This document shows positions 12,598 through 24,145 of a DNA stretch of 64,000 nt, piece after piece. This DNA comes from Ascaphus truei (lineage: Eukaryota; Chordata; Amphibia; Anura; Ascaphidae): assembly GCA_036426205.1 (NCBI GenBank), contig WSYH01001205.1, positions 62,001 through 126,000 on the forward strand. The letters are read 5' to 3'. Numbering within the stretch: the stretch's first letter is position 1; each line of letters begins with the position of its first letter. The translations under genes and the position numbers were made by a program. Under the pieces are notes generated by a model. The model saw only the letters and a list, made by a program, of their open reading frames with translations, was not told the origin of the DNA and did no database searches.

Positions 12598-12899
12598 CAG
12601 ATGCAACTGTCAGTTTTTGGCCCAGATTCAGATGAATTCCATGAATATGTTAGGGAAGATCCTCAGCATAGTCCATAGACACTGCAGTGGCCATCATATT
12701 AACACAGTGGGGTCCCTGCATTTGAATGGGACTCACTCAGTGTGACTCCTACCGGGCCCCAAGTCCCACTCAAATGCAGGGACCCCCGCAGTGTTAATCC
12801 GATGGCCCATTACAGCGTCTATAGACTATGCTGCAGAGTGTTCGTGAGATGCTTGTGAATTTTCCTCACACGGTGGCTCAAAACCGGCAGTTGCATCTG
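12598..12899. mobile_element. Tc1/mariner-type MITE
   Basis: This is a 302-bp near-palindrome with ends CAGATGCAACTG and CAGTTGCATCTG, flanked on both sides by TA (12596-12597 and 12900-12901). The arms remain complementary over most of their length and meet near gggccc at the centre. TA duplication and CAG..CTG termini fit a Tc1-type MITE. Excision with a 3-base overhang would leave TACAGTA or TACTGTA. Confidence 0.75.
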
Positions 12900-12917
12900 T
12901 ATACTGTACATGTGGAA

Positions 12918-12937
12918 AATATATATATATATATATT
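12918..12937. repeat. (AT)n microsatellite
   Basis: A pure alternating at run. Confidence 0.9.
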
Positions 12938-13239
12938 GTGAAGTCTATGGAGTGTCTTCTGGTAGAATCTCAACGTGTTTTGAGAATCACCAGTTCCCTT
13001 CCCCAGAACTGGTAAGGGCCCATCTTGCATTCTAGTGGCCAATATAAAGGTTAAACCTACAGATGCAGCATCTTGTTCCTATCTGCCTACTAGAATGCGC
13101 CGTTAGCTGTCCGTTAGCACTCTGGGAAGCAAGTTGCGAGGCTCCGTGGCGCGCCGTATCTTCTCCATCCGACTTTATTTAGTGGTCAGAGAATTATCAT
13201 TTGTGTGGGAGTAGTTCAGTGCGTGTCCAGTATATGGCA

Positions 13240-13640
13240 AACTGAATGTCTTTGCCTATGAGGACTCTGAATGCTACCAGTGCAGTTCAATGTCTGAAAG
13301 CAGGTATCTAAAAGCCCAGATAAAATGTATGTATGTTTCTTTGTTAAATGACCTTGTACTGTATATACTGTATCTAATGTCGGTGTTTCACATTTTATTA
13401 AAAACCAGTATGTATTAAACATTAACTTCATTTCTGATTGCGGTATGGCACATGATGACAGCTCTGTGCAGCAAAAGACCAGCTTGTAGCTTTGCACATA
13501 TGATATATTCCGCAATTGAAGTCGGGACAAATACGAAGGCAACTCTATCTTGGATCTATGAGTATATCATTGACAAGTACGAATACTTCAAAAATGATAA
13601 TCTGCAGCTCACTGCCCCGTCAGCCACCCTATTATGAGAA
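13240..13640 (+). pseudogene. Forkhead-domain pseudogene fragment, copy 2
   Basis: An open frame from 13452 contains KRPACSFAHMIYSAIEV, then TKATLSWIYEYIIDKYEYF. This fits the first half of a forkhead domain: KPPYSY helix, then LTLSxIYxxIxxxFPYYR. Similarity is lost after FKN, so the recognition helix and wings are missing. About 210 bp upstream also aligns with copy 3, including aatgtctttgcctatg, so a segment larger than the coding part was duplicated. The frame is open for 61 codons but ends within the domain, so it cannot encode a working DNA-binding protein. Confidence 0.6.
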
Positions 13641-13695
13641 AATGGAAGTCAATATTGTGATTAAAGATTATGTATATGTATATAGAAAAATAGAG

Positions 13696-13737
13696 ATTAG
13701 ATCAGTGCCAAAAATTTGCACGAAACGCGTCGAAGGT
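13696..13737 (+). ncRNA. Hammerhead-ribozyme-like motif D, strongly degenerate
   Basis: Stem II GTGC-caaaaattt-GCAC is followed by GAAA and CGCGTC, which gives a GUC triplet. The box upstream (TAGATCA) has three changes from CUGAUGA. I recognise it mainly by the GAAACGCGTC end shared with other copies. Confidence 0.35.
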
Positions 13738-13837
13738 TTCACAACCCTCTATTTTATGACCTCTTAAATTAATAAAAGATTTTTTGCCAGACCAGCTCTT
13801 ATATTCTTGGCTATGCGCTGCACACTTACACTGCATT

Positions 13838-14335
13838 ACATAGTAGATGAGGTGGAAAAAAGACATACGCCCATCAAGTTCAACTTATGCTAAATTTAGA
13901 GAACAGATACTTCATCTTATATCTATACTTCCTTATTGATCCAGAGGAAGGCAAACAAAATGCCCAAGTGTTGTATTATACAGTACAATGATATCTCATA
14001 AGGGGAAAAATTAATTCCTTCCTGACTCCAAGAATTGGAAATCAGATTACTCCCTGGATCAACATTCTTCCCACGTTTACATATTTGGTATATCCCTGTA
14101 TACCTTTCCTTTCTAAAAGATGTCCAACCTTTTTTTGAACAAATCAATTGTATCTGCCATCACAGTCTCCATGGGTAAGGAATTCTACATTGTAACTGCC
14201 CTTACTGTAAAAAAACATTTCCTTTATTGCTGGTGAAATCTCCTTTCCTCCAACCTCAAGGGATGCCCCCGAGTCCTTTGTATATACTTTGAAATAGAAA
14301 ATACCAAGAAATACAAGGTATTCTAGGAAGAAGGT
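13838..14335 (-). mobile_element. LINE 3' end, CR1-like family
   Basis: The plus-strand text opens with tacatagtagatgaggtgga and then aligns through to the coding end of the LINE, in the same order as the copies at 39.8 kb and 56.7-58.2 kb. The minus-strand translation includes the LFKKR segment of the reverse transcriptase C-terminus. It is 5'-truncated. Confidence 0.7.
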
Positions 14336-14342
14336 TAAGAAA

Positions 14343-14392
14343 ATACACACACACACACACACGTACGTACGTGTATATATATACATACACAC

Positions 14393-14450
<58 letters not shown>
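14343..14450. repeat. (AC)n, (GTAC)n and (ATCT)n microsatellites
   Basis: Consecutive acac, gtacgtac, tata and ctat runs. The last is an uninterrupted tetranucleotide array of about 14 units. Confidence 0.9.
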
Positions 14451-14726
14451 ATATACACAGTGTATACAGTATACAGTATGAACGATGAAGGCCTTCCAAG
14501 GATCCTCCATGTTCTGGAGTTGCAAGTGTCTCTTCTGATTTCATCCTCTCATCTTACTTTTGGTTTTCGTCTTATTTTTTTCATCTCTCTTGGAATCCAG
14601 TCGATTATTATCTTTGTCCAACAATGGTAATTTCTTCATGCGATATGTCCAGCCCACTGCTATTTTAGTTTTTTTCACCCTTGTGATGATGTCACAGACT
14701 TTGTTTGGGGATAAGCATCCGTCGTC

Positions 14727-14803
14727 TAAATGTAGCATAGGTTGAACTTGATGGATATGTGTCTTTTTTCAACCTCATCTACAACTGTATGTAACTGTGT
14801 AAT
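14727..14803 (+). mobile_element. LINE 3' terminal fragment
   Basis: gcataggttgaacttgatgg, then tttttcaacctcatctac, is the terminal part of the LINE family found at 13.84, 17.53, 39.83 and 56.74 kb, here in plus orientation. Confidence 0.7.
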
Positions 14804-14805
14804 AT

Positions 14806-17520
14806 GTCTCCTTAAGTGGTTTCACAACATGCTGGTACAGTAAGTGAACAAGTTATTAATAATAATTATTATAATAATATTAAGGTCAATTTAAATAGGA
14901 AACCAAAACTCCATTGGCCATACAAGGCTATATCATTACCCATATCAATGAACAATTTATCTTGCTACCGAGTTTCTGAGGGTTGAACAGGTAGCAGTGT
15001 ACACACAGAGAATATAAGCAGAATCTTCGATAAAATACACCACTGAAATTCAAGGGTTTACCTAATTAACAAAGGATATTGCTTCTGCTAAACAAGGTTC
15101 ACTGACTTTGAGTTTAGATTATAAAATCTATAAAGGAATCTATTTCTAGTTACATTAGCTTTAACTAGTAAAGCCACAGTACCTTTTGATGTGGAAAAAT
15201 CACGTGCTTAGGTTTATTTTCCTATTAGGAAAGTCCATGGAGTATTGTAAAACAAAGTCCTGTATAGTCTAAGGTTGGAAAATTGCCTACATACAGTACT
15301 GTATCTTCATAGAATAAAGATAAAAGTTGATGTTTACCATGATTCCACTGTAACACAAACTTCTGATTTAAATCTATTTACTCATTTTACTTTTTTTTTT
15401 AGGAGTCTGATGTAGTGATAGCAGATGAGTAATCTTATTAATAGAGCATTTCTAAGGATATAGTCATTTCAACAGTATATTTACATGTGATGCCCCCTCT
15501 TTCTGTCAGATCTTTTTGTCTCCTGATGTTAAAGGAGGCCAGAGGTAGGGTTGCTCTAGCGTCCTACATTCCTTGCATTGAGAGCTTTGAAGTTAATGTA
15601 AAAGCATACTGAAGCCTTTATATTGACAAGGACTTTCACTGCTACGATGTCCAGCCTTCTGCCTCAACTTTTTGCTAATCTCACATGGAGATGTGGATGC
15701 AATTAGATCAGGAGAGGGGATGGATCACACCTATATGATTGCATGTGTAATGGTCACATGGTCATGGTGTCGGAAGATTATGCTGCAGACCTTCAATTCC
15801 CTAAATAGAGGGTTCTAGAACTCCAGAGTTTGCTTGTATTCCTGGTCTCCAACTTCTGCCATCAAACATATCAGTGTCATTACAGATGTAGCCAACTCTA
15901 TTGCACCCATTAAAATGAATCTGCGCCAAAGCTGGGACTTCATTTAGGTTTGACACAGCATCATTAAAACAATAGTTGGCATTGTGACAGAAAGGGGCCC
16001 AGAGACCAGCATAATAAAGGTTAATCCCCATCTCTCACCCATCCCATCCTTTCTTGAGGTTTACCTGGCTGCCAGACTCTGGAGGTGTCCCATTTTCATG
16101 TACCCAGAAGCCCCTTGCATATCCTGTAAATCATGAATCCTTTATTCCTGCGTAATGTAATGTGCCTCAGAATGAAAATGTGATTGTCCACGGTATAAAG
16201 TCTAGCCAAGGTCTCAGGACATGCAATATAGTTATTTACAGTATGTCTCGAATTAGCTCAATACATTACGACTACATTATTGATGTCTTTGTGTAACTGT
16301 TGTGTCGCGATAAGGTCAGGTAAAAGTTCAAACTCATGAACAACCAAAAGGTTACACATTTTTCTAAACAGCCTTTTTATTCTGTTTTCTTTCCTAGCAA
16401 TACAGATGTGTGTATTAAAACATGGTTAAAGTCGCTATCAACCCGTTAAAGAAATGCATGTTTCTTTTTCAAGATTTAGTCAGATATCTCTGTTTATATT
16501 AAAATGGCAGTGGTGGGCAATTGACAACTTTTAATAGACCCAGAGTGTCAAAAGGAAGAGGCTTATCTGGAGGGACCTTCTTGAAAGACATACTGTAACT
16601 TTGCATCCACCAAAACCAGACATGCTAGAGGTCATTTCTAGGACAGCTCCTTTAATGTGCAAGGGTGGTAGATTAACTACTGTAAATGAAGGTTTATTCC
16701 TTTGTAGCTCTATGTGGCCAGCTACTTGTGGGTTTCCCATGGTTAGTTAATCCCTTGAGATACTAAGGAGTTAATATATTAAAAAAAAAGGCATAAAAGT
16801 TCACTTTATTAACTCTTATGTACTGTTGTAGGTAATCACATTGTCAAGTCATACCAAATGCCAGGTTTAGGTATGACAAATAAAGTATCATAATTTCTCT
16901 GCAGTAATCCTAACAGAGCTAAGTGAATTGGGTGTACTTATGATAACTGCTCATTCGCATATCATTTTCCCCAATGGCGGTTTTAATAAATGCTATACAT
17001 TTAACAGGAGTAATACAGTTTACTATTAACATAACTTTAACTTAGGTGTTAACATGTTAAATAGAGTAACAGAGCTTAGGAAAGGTGGGCATTAGTGCCA
17101 TCCCATTCATGCATCACCAATAAATGGTGTTAGAATCTTTAACATATGCCTCATAACTATGGGAAAGTAGCGTAGATTAAGAAAAGTTTTCAAAATGTAA
17201 CCTATACACTATTGTGAGGTTTTATCCAAGCTTTCAGAGCAATTGGAAATGGACCTTTTCAAGCTCACATGTAAAACTGCTTTTCAATCAGTAAACCTTG
17301 ACAGGCTGTAAATCAGTTCTGCTTTCCAAACTGTGAACTGAAAGAGTAGATAGACCTAAGCAAGGTAAGTAATTGAAAGCATTTTTCATCCCAAACAAAT
17401 CATTTGTCTACAAATGATGATGTGTTACTATACCTAATGTCACAAAGCTAAGGGACAGAAATATTTAGAGCGTATAGGGACAAATCCCATGCCACTCAAC
17501 CTAACCAGAGAACTTCAAAT
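14806..17520. other. No recognisable gene
   Basis: This is AT-rich DNA with no gene or repeat that I can name. Heptamers TACAGTA/TACTGTA are frequent here: 14836, 15292, 15297, 16237, 16591 and 16678. Confidence 0.4.
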
Positions 17521-17524
17521 ATTT

Positions 17525-17715
17525 ATCAATGAACCTAATTTATGTTCCCCCTTATGAGATATCATTGGATGATATGACTCTGGGTTTTTTTGTGTGCCTT
17601 CCTCTGGATCAATAATTAAGTATAGATATAGGATAAAGTATCTGTTTAACATAGGTTGAACTTGATGGACGTACGTCTTTTTTCAACCTCATCTTCTATG
17701 TAACTATGTAATTGT
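17525..17715 (+). mobile_element. LINE 3' terminal fragment
   Basis: Plus-oriented copy of the same LINE 3' end, containing ttatgagatatcattggatg, ctctggatcaataa, cataggttgaacttgatgg and tcaacctcatctt. It gives a comparison copy without the extra CAGTA seen at 56.79 kb. Confidence 0.7.
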
Positions 17716-18072
17716 ATAAATAGGTGGGACAAGAGATAAGAAGAAAACATTGCATGTTGTATGTATTTGTAAATACCTCATTGCTCATCTAAAAATGATG
17801 CATTTATACACTTATATTTTTCTGATTTATGAATTTATTTGAAGCGCAAAAGAAAGTGACTGAAGTCACGATAGTCCCCTTAATATGCATTCATGGTGCA
17901 ATCTCAATCATATAATTAAGGATAAAGTGTCCACAGAGAGAGCTGAAGTGTATCACTCAACCACATACTCAAGGTAAACAATGGTGGCAGGACGTCGGAG
18001 CTGTTAAAAGCAAAAATAATAAAAAATTTCATCATAATCCATAACAACGCCGAAACACAAAGTGAAGGTATG

Positions 18073-19102
18073 TGTAACGCCTGTATGCCCGCAGACCTGG
18101 CCAGTCCCCAGTACTGAGGTGGGTAAGGGTATAACACGCACCCACAGCAGTGAGGGCGTGCCCGGAGTGTGGTAATGCGTTGCCGGGCCTGGTAAGAAAG
18201 GGTTAACGTATACTTGCTGAGTCCGGGGTGCCAGAGATCGGATAGTAATGTCCGTGTGCCAGAGTTCAAGGGTTGGAGAGCAGCGTAATGATGTCCATAA
18301 ACCAAGGGTTCAAGGGTTGGAGAAAGCAGCGTAGTGAAGTCCGTAAGCCAATGTTCAGGGGCAGGAGAAGGTAGAGTAATCAAATCCAAAGCAGTACACA
18401 AGTTCAAGCCAGGGGAATCCAAACAGAAGCAGGGACAGGAACCAGCGCTGAAACAGACAAGGGAGCTAGGCATAGACACTGCACACACAGGAGCTACAGG
18501 AAAGCTATGCAGAGCAATGAGTAAGAGGACAGAGTGGGGTTATAAAGGAAGGAGAACCAATAGGGAAGAGAGGAGGAGCAGAAGCTTGAGTGAGAGTTTG
18601 CAGGGATAGGTCAGAGAGAGCAGGGGAGGAGATAGGTAAATAATCAAGTGAAATAGCTTGTAGGGCACGGGGGGCGGAGCTAGAGTTTAGGGGCGGCAAA
18701 TAACTGGAACGGGTGCGTGCGCCTTCTGTAAGTGTGTTATGCGCGTGCACTGCGCGTGTCACAGAGCGCGAGGAACGCACCGCCGGGGGGACGCTCGGCA
18801 CCGGAGGCGGAAGGGAAGGAGAGGCGGCGAAGCCACGTAATGTGAGGGCTGGGGACACAGGCGTACGCCGAGGGGGGCTGGTACCGCGGAGGGTAGCGAG
18901 TGGCCGGGAATGTGCGCGTGCAGTGCGGGAGCCACGCATGTGACCCGAACGCGCGTCAGGGTACGCAAACCGCGCCGCGGAGGAGCGACGGCGACAGAAG
19001 GAAGGGAGAGAGTGAGAACGCAGGGAAGAGGGGTGATTGGAAGTCGTGGGAACAGAGGAGACGGGGACACGCTGGGAAGCGCGAGTCCCCCGATCCGTTA
19101 CA
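18073..19102 (-). mobile_element. Solo LTR, gypsy-like
   Basis: The sequence begins TGTAACGCC and ends CCGTTACA, and is flanked on both sides by GTATG (18068-18072 and 19103-19107), a perfect 5-bp target duplication. It is 1030 bp, with the 18.65-19.08 kb part very CpG-rich. Minus orientation is suggested because the CpG-rich part would then be upstream of a TTTATAA box near 18540. The long open frames here are composition artefacts. I assume a Ty3-like origin from size and ends; no internal region remains to confirm it. Confidence 0.75.
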
Positions 19103-19273
19103 GTATGTAACAGTGAATAGAAAATTGGAATAAAATAAATCCCCAGGTGGGGAAGGAGTATTGGAGGATAACTAGTAGCAGGGAACACAATATATTATTT
19201 TGAGCGGCAAAGCAAATATGTGTCAAACAAAATGCAGGTAAGTATGCCAACAAATGCACATCCCTATTGTATA

Positions 19274-19866
19274 TGTAGCCTAGTCTCCAGCCGCTACTTA
19301 TTTTCCTGGGCCCCACCAGTGTAAGTCCTGCTAGGTGCGGTGCAGGCAGTGGATGGGTTAATTCCTTCAGAAAGGCCTTGAGTGCTAATGCAGCCTTAGA
19401 TACATTTGATGTATTCAAGGGCGGGCCTAGAAACAGCCAGAAAGTGTCAGTCTGAGGGGTGGATACTGGTTAGGTCACATGCTGGATGTGATGGCCTGTC
19501 ACTATCCAGACCTGCTCTGTTATGGGGCAGGGTTACAAGCACAACCGAAGGGTATAAATACTGGCACTTTCCCAAAAGTGGGTGTGTGTCTTTCCTCCCA
19601 TTGTGGAGTGAGTACCAGCTACCCTGGGTCTCATTAGGAGGCCTCAGGAGGAGCACCATGAGGAAGGCCTGGTATGAGCCTCAAGCCCTATCAGTAATAC
19701 CTACTAGGGGAGGCAAGGAAAGTTGTGTACCTGCTGTAAGATCCTGAACATGCAATAAATACCAGTGAAACATATAACAGAGTGATTCACTGTCTTGGAC
19801 TAAAGAAAGGTGTCTGTCTGGGCCATCCTTCTATCTAGAGGATCCATGCTGACTGGAGCCGCTACA
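19274..19866 (+). mobile_element. LTR-like block
   Basis: Ends are TGTAGCC and GGAGCCGCTACA, with a GTATAAATA box near 19551 and AATAAA near 19755 in the expected LTR order. No matching target duplication was found, so the block may be recombined or the ends misjudged. Confidence 0.5.
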
Positions 19867-20370
19867 ACCAATGAACAAAGTTACCCTGTACACCTGTCCT
19901 GATGATTCCCCACCTCACCGCGGAAGTGCTCAGCCCTCCAGTTACCTCCCAGGTGCGCACCATACCGCAGTAAATATGGAGTAGCAGACCTAATCTTACA
20001 TAGGGTGGGGGGTTAAGAGGCTACATAAAACTACTAAATGACCGCAGTCGTCTGGTGTAGAGCCTCGATCGCTTAGCTTAAGTGTAACACAATACACAAA
20101 GCGTGTGCATGACAGGTATATAGCGTGACTGCAGTATATGCATTAAAAACATGCAGCGATGTGACAATACACCACACACACATTAGATCATCATATCTCT
20201 AGATGCCAGTATAAAAACAGACACACTATTGAACAGTCAGAGCATATATCATTGCCTGACTGGAAAAAGAGATTCAATATACAACCGTATGTCATGCCAG
20301 GGCTGGAACACTACACTCCTCCAAATGCCGTCCCACTCGTGTACGCCACAGACGTGACATCCCCACGCCC

Positions 20371-20416
20371 CAATGCACGTTTCGTGTGACGTATCACAGT
20401 TCTTCAGGGTTGAGTG
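20371..20416 (-). ncRNA. Hammerhead-ribozyme-like motif E
   Basis: On the minus strand: CTGAAGA, an exact match to CUGANGA, then stem II TGTGA-TACG-TCACA with a UNCG loop, GAAA and palindromic CACGTG-like stem III. The cleavage triplet is spoiled (GUG), the closing pair of stem II is mismatched and stem I is weak. It sits at the inner side of the right TIR of the 17.9-20.4 kb element. Confidence 0.55.
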
Positions 20417-20449
20417 GTACAGTTCAACGCTCTCTGTGGACACTTAATG

Positions 20450-21410
20450 TTATGAATGAGATTGCACCATTAGTGCGTATTAAAGGGACTATCAGGACTT
20501 TGATCACTTTCTTTTGTGCTTCTAATGACATATTTCCCTATACACCTGTTTCTTGTACTTACTGATATGGGCTTGAGCGATATCTTAGCAGTTGTATATA
20601 TACTTGTGAATTTATTTAGCAGCAAATGTTCACCTTGTTTGTTAGTTTTTTGCAAAAAATGTGCGTGTATTCTTATCAAAATGTCAGTAGCTTTATACTT
20701 AACATGCCCTCCCTTTACCCCACCTGCCCTTCCATCTCCTTGTCACTCCTCCAACACCTAAAATGAGGAAAACTCTTTTTTGTTGAAATTGCAAATGCAA
20801 CCAGATAAACCATTATTCGGCTATGCTTGGTTGGCACCTTAAAGCCTGCAGTACACTCGGAGGCGTACAGTACATCCCACACCTGCCAGGTGCTAAACAA
20901 CACCATTCTGAAATTATAAACAGACAACTGAAACCATCAGAACTGAAAGGATCAAGTGGCTTTCCTCCTTCACACCAAACCTCAACTGGCGCAGAGCCCT
21001 GACATCTTTTGCTGAAAACATTTTCAACACAGAGGCAATTTATCCCCCAAACGGGGCCTGTGTTATCCACAAAAAAGAATGCCCATTCCCTTGCATACTG
21101 CTAAATGGAATTAAAGGTGGCAACAGGAGATAGCTGAGTTCTGTTTTTTTAAATTTGACACCCTTAGCCTCGGCAATCCATGCTAAATTTAGCGCAATGC
21201 TAGTGGCTACATGTGGCATGAATTGACGAGATTTGGGAATGTTTGACTCAAAAAATGTAAACTCGCTCATCTCTAGTGGTGATGGATAGATTTGCCGCTA
21301 CACTACCAAGCTATACCACAAGCACCAAAGGGGTTAATATTACAGTAACCTGCCTCAACATGCTGCTACCGAATCCTTCCCATACCTTCCACTCTTTATT
21401 TTCCATCCTT
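20450..21410. other. No recognisable gene
   Basis: About 20.9-21.28 kb contains atgagcgagtttacatt next to tctctagtggtg, a word combination I associate with dispersed anuran repeats. Otherwise nothing is supported. Confidence 0.35.
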
Positions 21411-21419
21411 TGAGGCTCA

Positions 21420-22660
21420 CACTGCCCAGATTTTTACTCCACTCCATGTGTTTTTTTTATCTATCGTCCACCTACCTCTATTCATCCCCCTTCTTTCTTT
21501 CTCTCTGACTTTGAATCCTGGATCTCCTTCTTTCTCTCCTCTGACTCCCCTGCTCTTCTCCTTGGGGACTTGGACTGCCATATTGATGACTCCTTTCTCT
21601 CTTCGTCTTCCAGATTTCTCTCTCTAACCTCTTCTTTTGGCCTTAAGCAATGGACTGCAGCCAGTACCCACAAGAATGGCCACTACTTGGACCCGGCTTT
21701 CACAAAAAACTTGTCACTCTGATTTCTCTATTTCCCCCTTTCCTCTCTCTGACCATCATCTCATCTCATTTTCTCTCTCTCACTTCTCTTCACCATCTAC
21801 CCCTTGTTTCTGCAGAAACCTGTTCTCTATTAATCTTCTGTTCCTTTACTCTTTTTTGAAATCCTTACTCTACTCTCTAAGCACAGCTACAGTCTCTGAA
21901 AACCTGGTTATGAATACAACTCTCTTTATCCTCTTCTCTTGATCTATATTTTTTCTGTGCCGTTCTCACCCTTTAAACCCCAGACGCTGACTAAAGTGCC
22001 ACACATGCATGTTCCACTCCTGCACTTGCTCCTCTGAATGCCTCTGGAGGAAATCTCATGCTCTTGCAGACTTTCTTGGCTACAAATGTAACCTAATCTG
22101 TTTCAACTATACCCTCTCTGATGCTAAATAAACCTTTCCTTCTTCACTAATCAGCATTTACAAATCTAACCCATGCTGCTTCTTCTCTGTCTTTGACTCT
22201 CTACTCAGTTTGTCTGTTTCCTGTTTTTCTTCCTTCATTTTACTTAAGAACTTTGCTGACTATTTCAAGACAATGTTGGATTTCATTCCCTTCTGTATCC
22301 TCCTCATATTCTACAACTCCTCTTTCTAACTCTCCATCTGCCTTCCTTGACTCTTTTTACTCCATCGCAGAGATGGCTGTGTCACTGCTGATCTCCTCTT
22401 CTCCCTCTACCACTTGCGCTCTTTACCCTGTTCCCTCCCATGTCCTCAAACCTCTTTCTCCTACTCTAACCCCCCCCCCATATATTTTCAACTCCTCCCT
22501 CTCTTCTGGTACCTTTCCCACCTCCTTCAAGCAAGCAACACATACTCTTCCTCAAAAACAGCAAGCTTGACCCGAACTGTCTCACTAATTATCGCACCCT
22601 GCCTCTCTCCTGCCTTTTGCCTTTAAGCTCCATGAACACATTGTATTCTCTCGCTCTCTC
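21420..22660 (+). pseudogene. L2-like LINE ORF2 remnant (endonuclease and early RT)
   Basis: Plus-strand frames read, in order, an endonuclease part with LLGDLDCHID (family GDFN), then LDPAFTKNLS and, in another frame, SDHHLISFS, the SDH motif of AP-type endonucleases. From about 22.38 kb an RT N-terminal part reads CALYPVPSHVLKPLSPTL, SSGTFPTSFKQA and LHEHIVFS, matching the conserved stretch before RT motif 1 in L2-clade elements. Multiple frameshifts separate these blocks. The remnant stops where the retroviral LTR starts, so the LINE was the insertion target. The catalytic RT region is absent. Confidence 0.65.
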
Positions 22661-23240
22661 TGTGGAAGAAATAAAAAACCCACTCTGTACTTTAGGGTCA
22701 CAGCCTATCAGAAGACTTTTATTACATATTACGTAGCTAATGTAAAACAAGAGTACATACAGTATAATAGTCAACCCTGAGTCTGAATAAAATGGGCACT
22801 GAAACTTTATTCTTAAAACATGTATTTTATATCCTAAGCAAAGAGGTGTGCATGCATGATTTCACAATGTCTTACAACATGGGGTGTATACTTCACGTTC
22901 CAGCAATTAAACTGCTATTCGCTACACAAATTGGCATATATTTTGCAAGCTGAGCTAAATAAGAATAACAATTTAACAGGAGAAAATGTTTATTCCACTT
23001 TCAATGGCAAGTGCCCTGCCTGGCAGCTTCCTGCTTATCCTCCATATAGTGAGAAAAGAGTCATTAGCAGAAATGCATCCAGAAATAAAAGACCGTTTAT
23101 AATCAGATAAGCAAACTGACAATACAGCAGTCGCTTAGGTTAACAAGCATATTAAAATAAAGGCCTCTCTTACCCCAAATCCACTTCTGTCACTTCTGTA
23201 CTGAGCAAGAGTCTGAAGTCTGAAGTTATAATATTCCACA
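22661..23240 (-). mobile_element. Endogenous retrovirus 3' LTR
   Basis: The 580-bp block has perfect inverted ends (TGTGGAA and TTCCACA). On the minus strand it is preceded by a purine tract ending in aagggggaaat (just right of 23240), as expected of a polypurine tract next to a 3' LTR. AATAAA-type signals occur on the minus strand near 22810. Inserted in the L2-like LINE. The 5' LTR and gag-pol are not in the window. Confidence 0.65.
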
Positions 23241-23289
23241 ATTTCCCCCTTGGAGACTTACAGTATCACTGAAACTTCAGACGTGTGTT

Positions 23290-23755
23290 TCCATTACCCT
23301 CTTAATTTCTTCCTCCTCCTCTCTTAACCTAGACTCAAATTTTTCTCTTAACGCTCTCTCTTAACTCATACTCTGTGCCATGATTCCACTTCTTTCGGAG
23401 TAGTTTCAATCGGGGAAGTAGGGTCCACATACAACATTCTAACCTACACAACCCATATAGGGTGGTAGCGCAGATCAATGTGGCCAAAACACCCAAAAAG
23501 AGTTGTTTTAACCAGAATGTCCAGGAGGAACACAGTCCTGCAAATCAAGAGATAATGATCCATCCTTCTTCTGTATGAGGTTGGGCAAATGCATCTCTCT
23601 AATGTGTTTGACAAGATCATGAATAGAACTGTTGTTATCTGGTATATAGGAACAACACTCTCTCCCTATAAGGGCACACGTCCCTCCTTTCTCTGCCAAC
23701 ACATAGTCCAATGCCATTCGGTTTTGTAGGGCAACCGATTCGTATAGCAACCATT
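23290..23755 (-). pseudogene. Endogenous retrovirus env transmembrane-subunit fragment
   Basis: An 80-codon open segment (23508-23750) matches the ectodomain of a retroviral transmembrane envelope subunit: the heptad region that contains the so-called immunosuppressive stretch, followed by a C-X6-CC motif as in gamma- and epsilon-type retroviruses. A stop ends the frame after this. The expected membrane anchor and tail are only traceable in shifted frames towards 23290. It lies just upstream of the polypurine tract and 3' LTR, in the correct order. The surface subunit and fusion peptide are missing, cut off at about 23760 by palindromic repeat DNA. It is a broken, non-functional remnant. Confidence 0.65.
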
Positions 23756-23759
23756 TGAG

Positions 23760-24115
23760 TAGTTATTTTATAGTAATTAAAGGGTTAATCCACCCTCCCC
23801 TGCTACCCACCCGGGAGGCCTAACCACCCACCTGAGAACACTACCCCCACTACACATTGATTGACATGGTGTTAAAGCATGCCCATATAATATGGGCATG
23901 CTTTAACACTATAGCAATAAATGGGGAGGCTAAAAAAAAACAGGCCCAAAATAAAACACATTACATAGAAAAATAAATACATTACAAATCCCAACAAACC
24001 AATTGATTGGCACAGTGGTACATCATGCCCATATAATATGGGCATGATTTAACACTATGGCAGTCAATGGTCAACCTAAACATTAAACAACCACCAACAA
24101 TATCCAATTGAATCA
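23760..24115. repeat. Two palindromic satellite-like units
   Basis: The first unit holds a near-perfect palindrome, gttaaagcatgcccatata followed by tatgggcatgctttaac (about 23870-23912). The second has catcatgcccatataatatg then gggcatgatttaaca. Flanks share gaggcctaaccacccacc with the 40.2 kb satellite. Confidence 0.7.
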
Positions 24116-24145
24116 AAACAATCACCAAATAAACAACACACAACT

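Larger units (their letters stand above)
17925..20445. mobile_element. TIR element hosting two LTRs and a hammerhead-like motif
   Basis: The ends are inverted copies: AAGTGTCCACAGAGAG at about 17925 and CTCTCTGTGGACACTTAA at the right, with tatcactcaacc matching ggttgagtggtac further in. The right end carries hammerhead-like motif E. Most of the interior is later insertions, the solo LTR at 18.07-19.10 kb and the LTR-like block at 19.27-19.87 kb, so the original element was only about 0.9 kb. No coding region and no target duplication were identified. Confidence 0.6.

Noticed and set aside
12965..13015. Tenth hammerhead candidate around aacgtgttttgag
   Set aside because: On the minus strand CTGGTGA and AAAACACGTT resemble the motif, but stem II does not pair and GAAA is missing.
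19099..19105. TACAGTA at the solo LTR end as a footprint
   Set aside because: It is formed by the LTR terminus TTACA meeting the target duplication GTATG.
18505..19188. Minus-strand open frame of 227 codons
   Set aside because: It crosses the end of a solo LTR and its target duplication and has no domain. High GC lengthens frames by chance.
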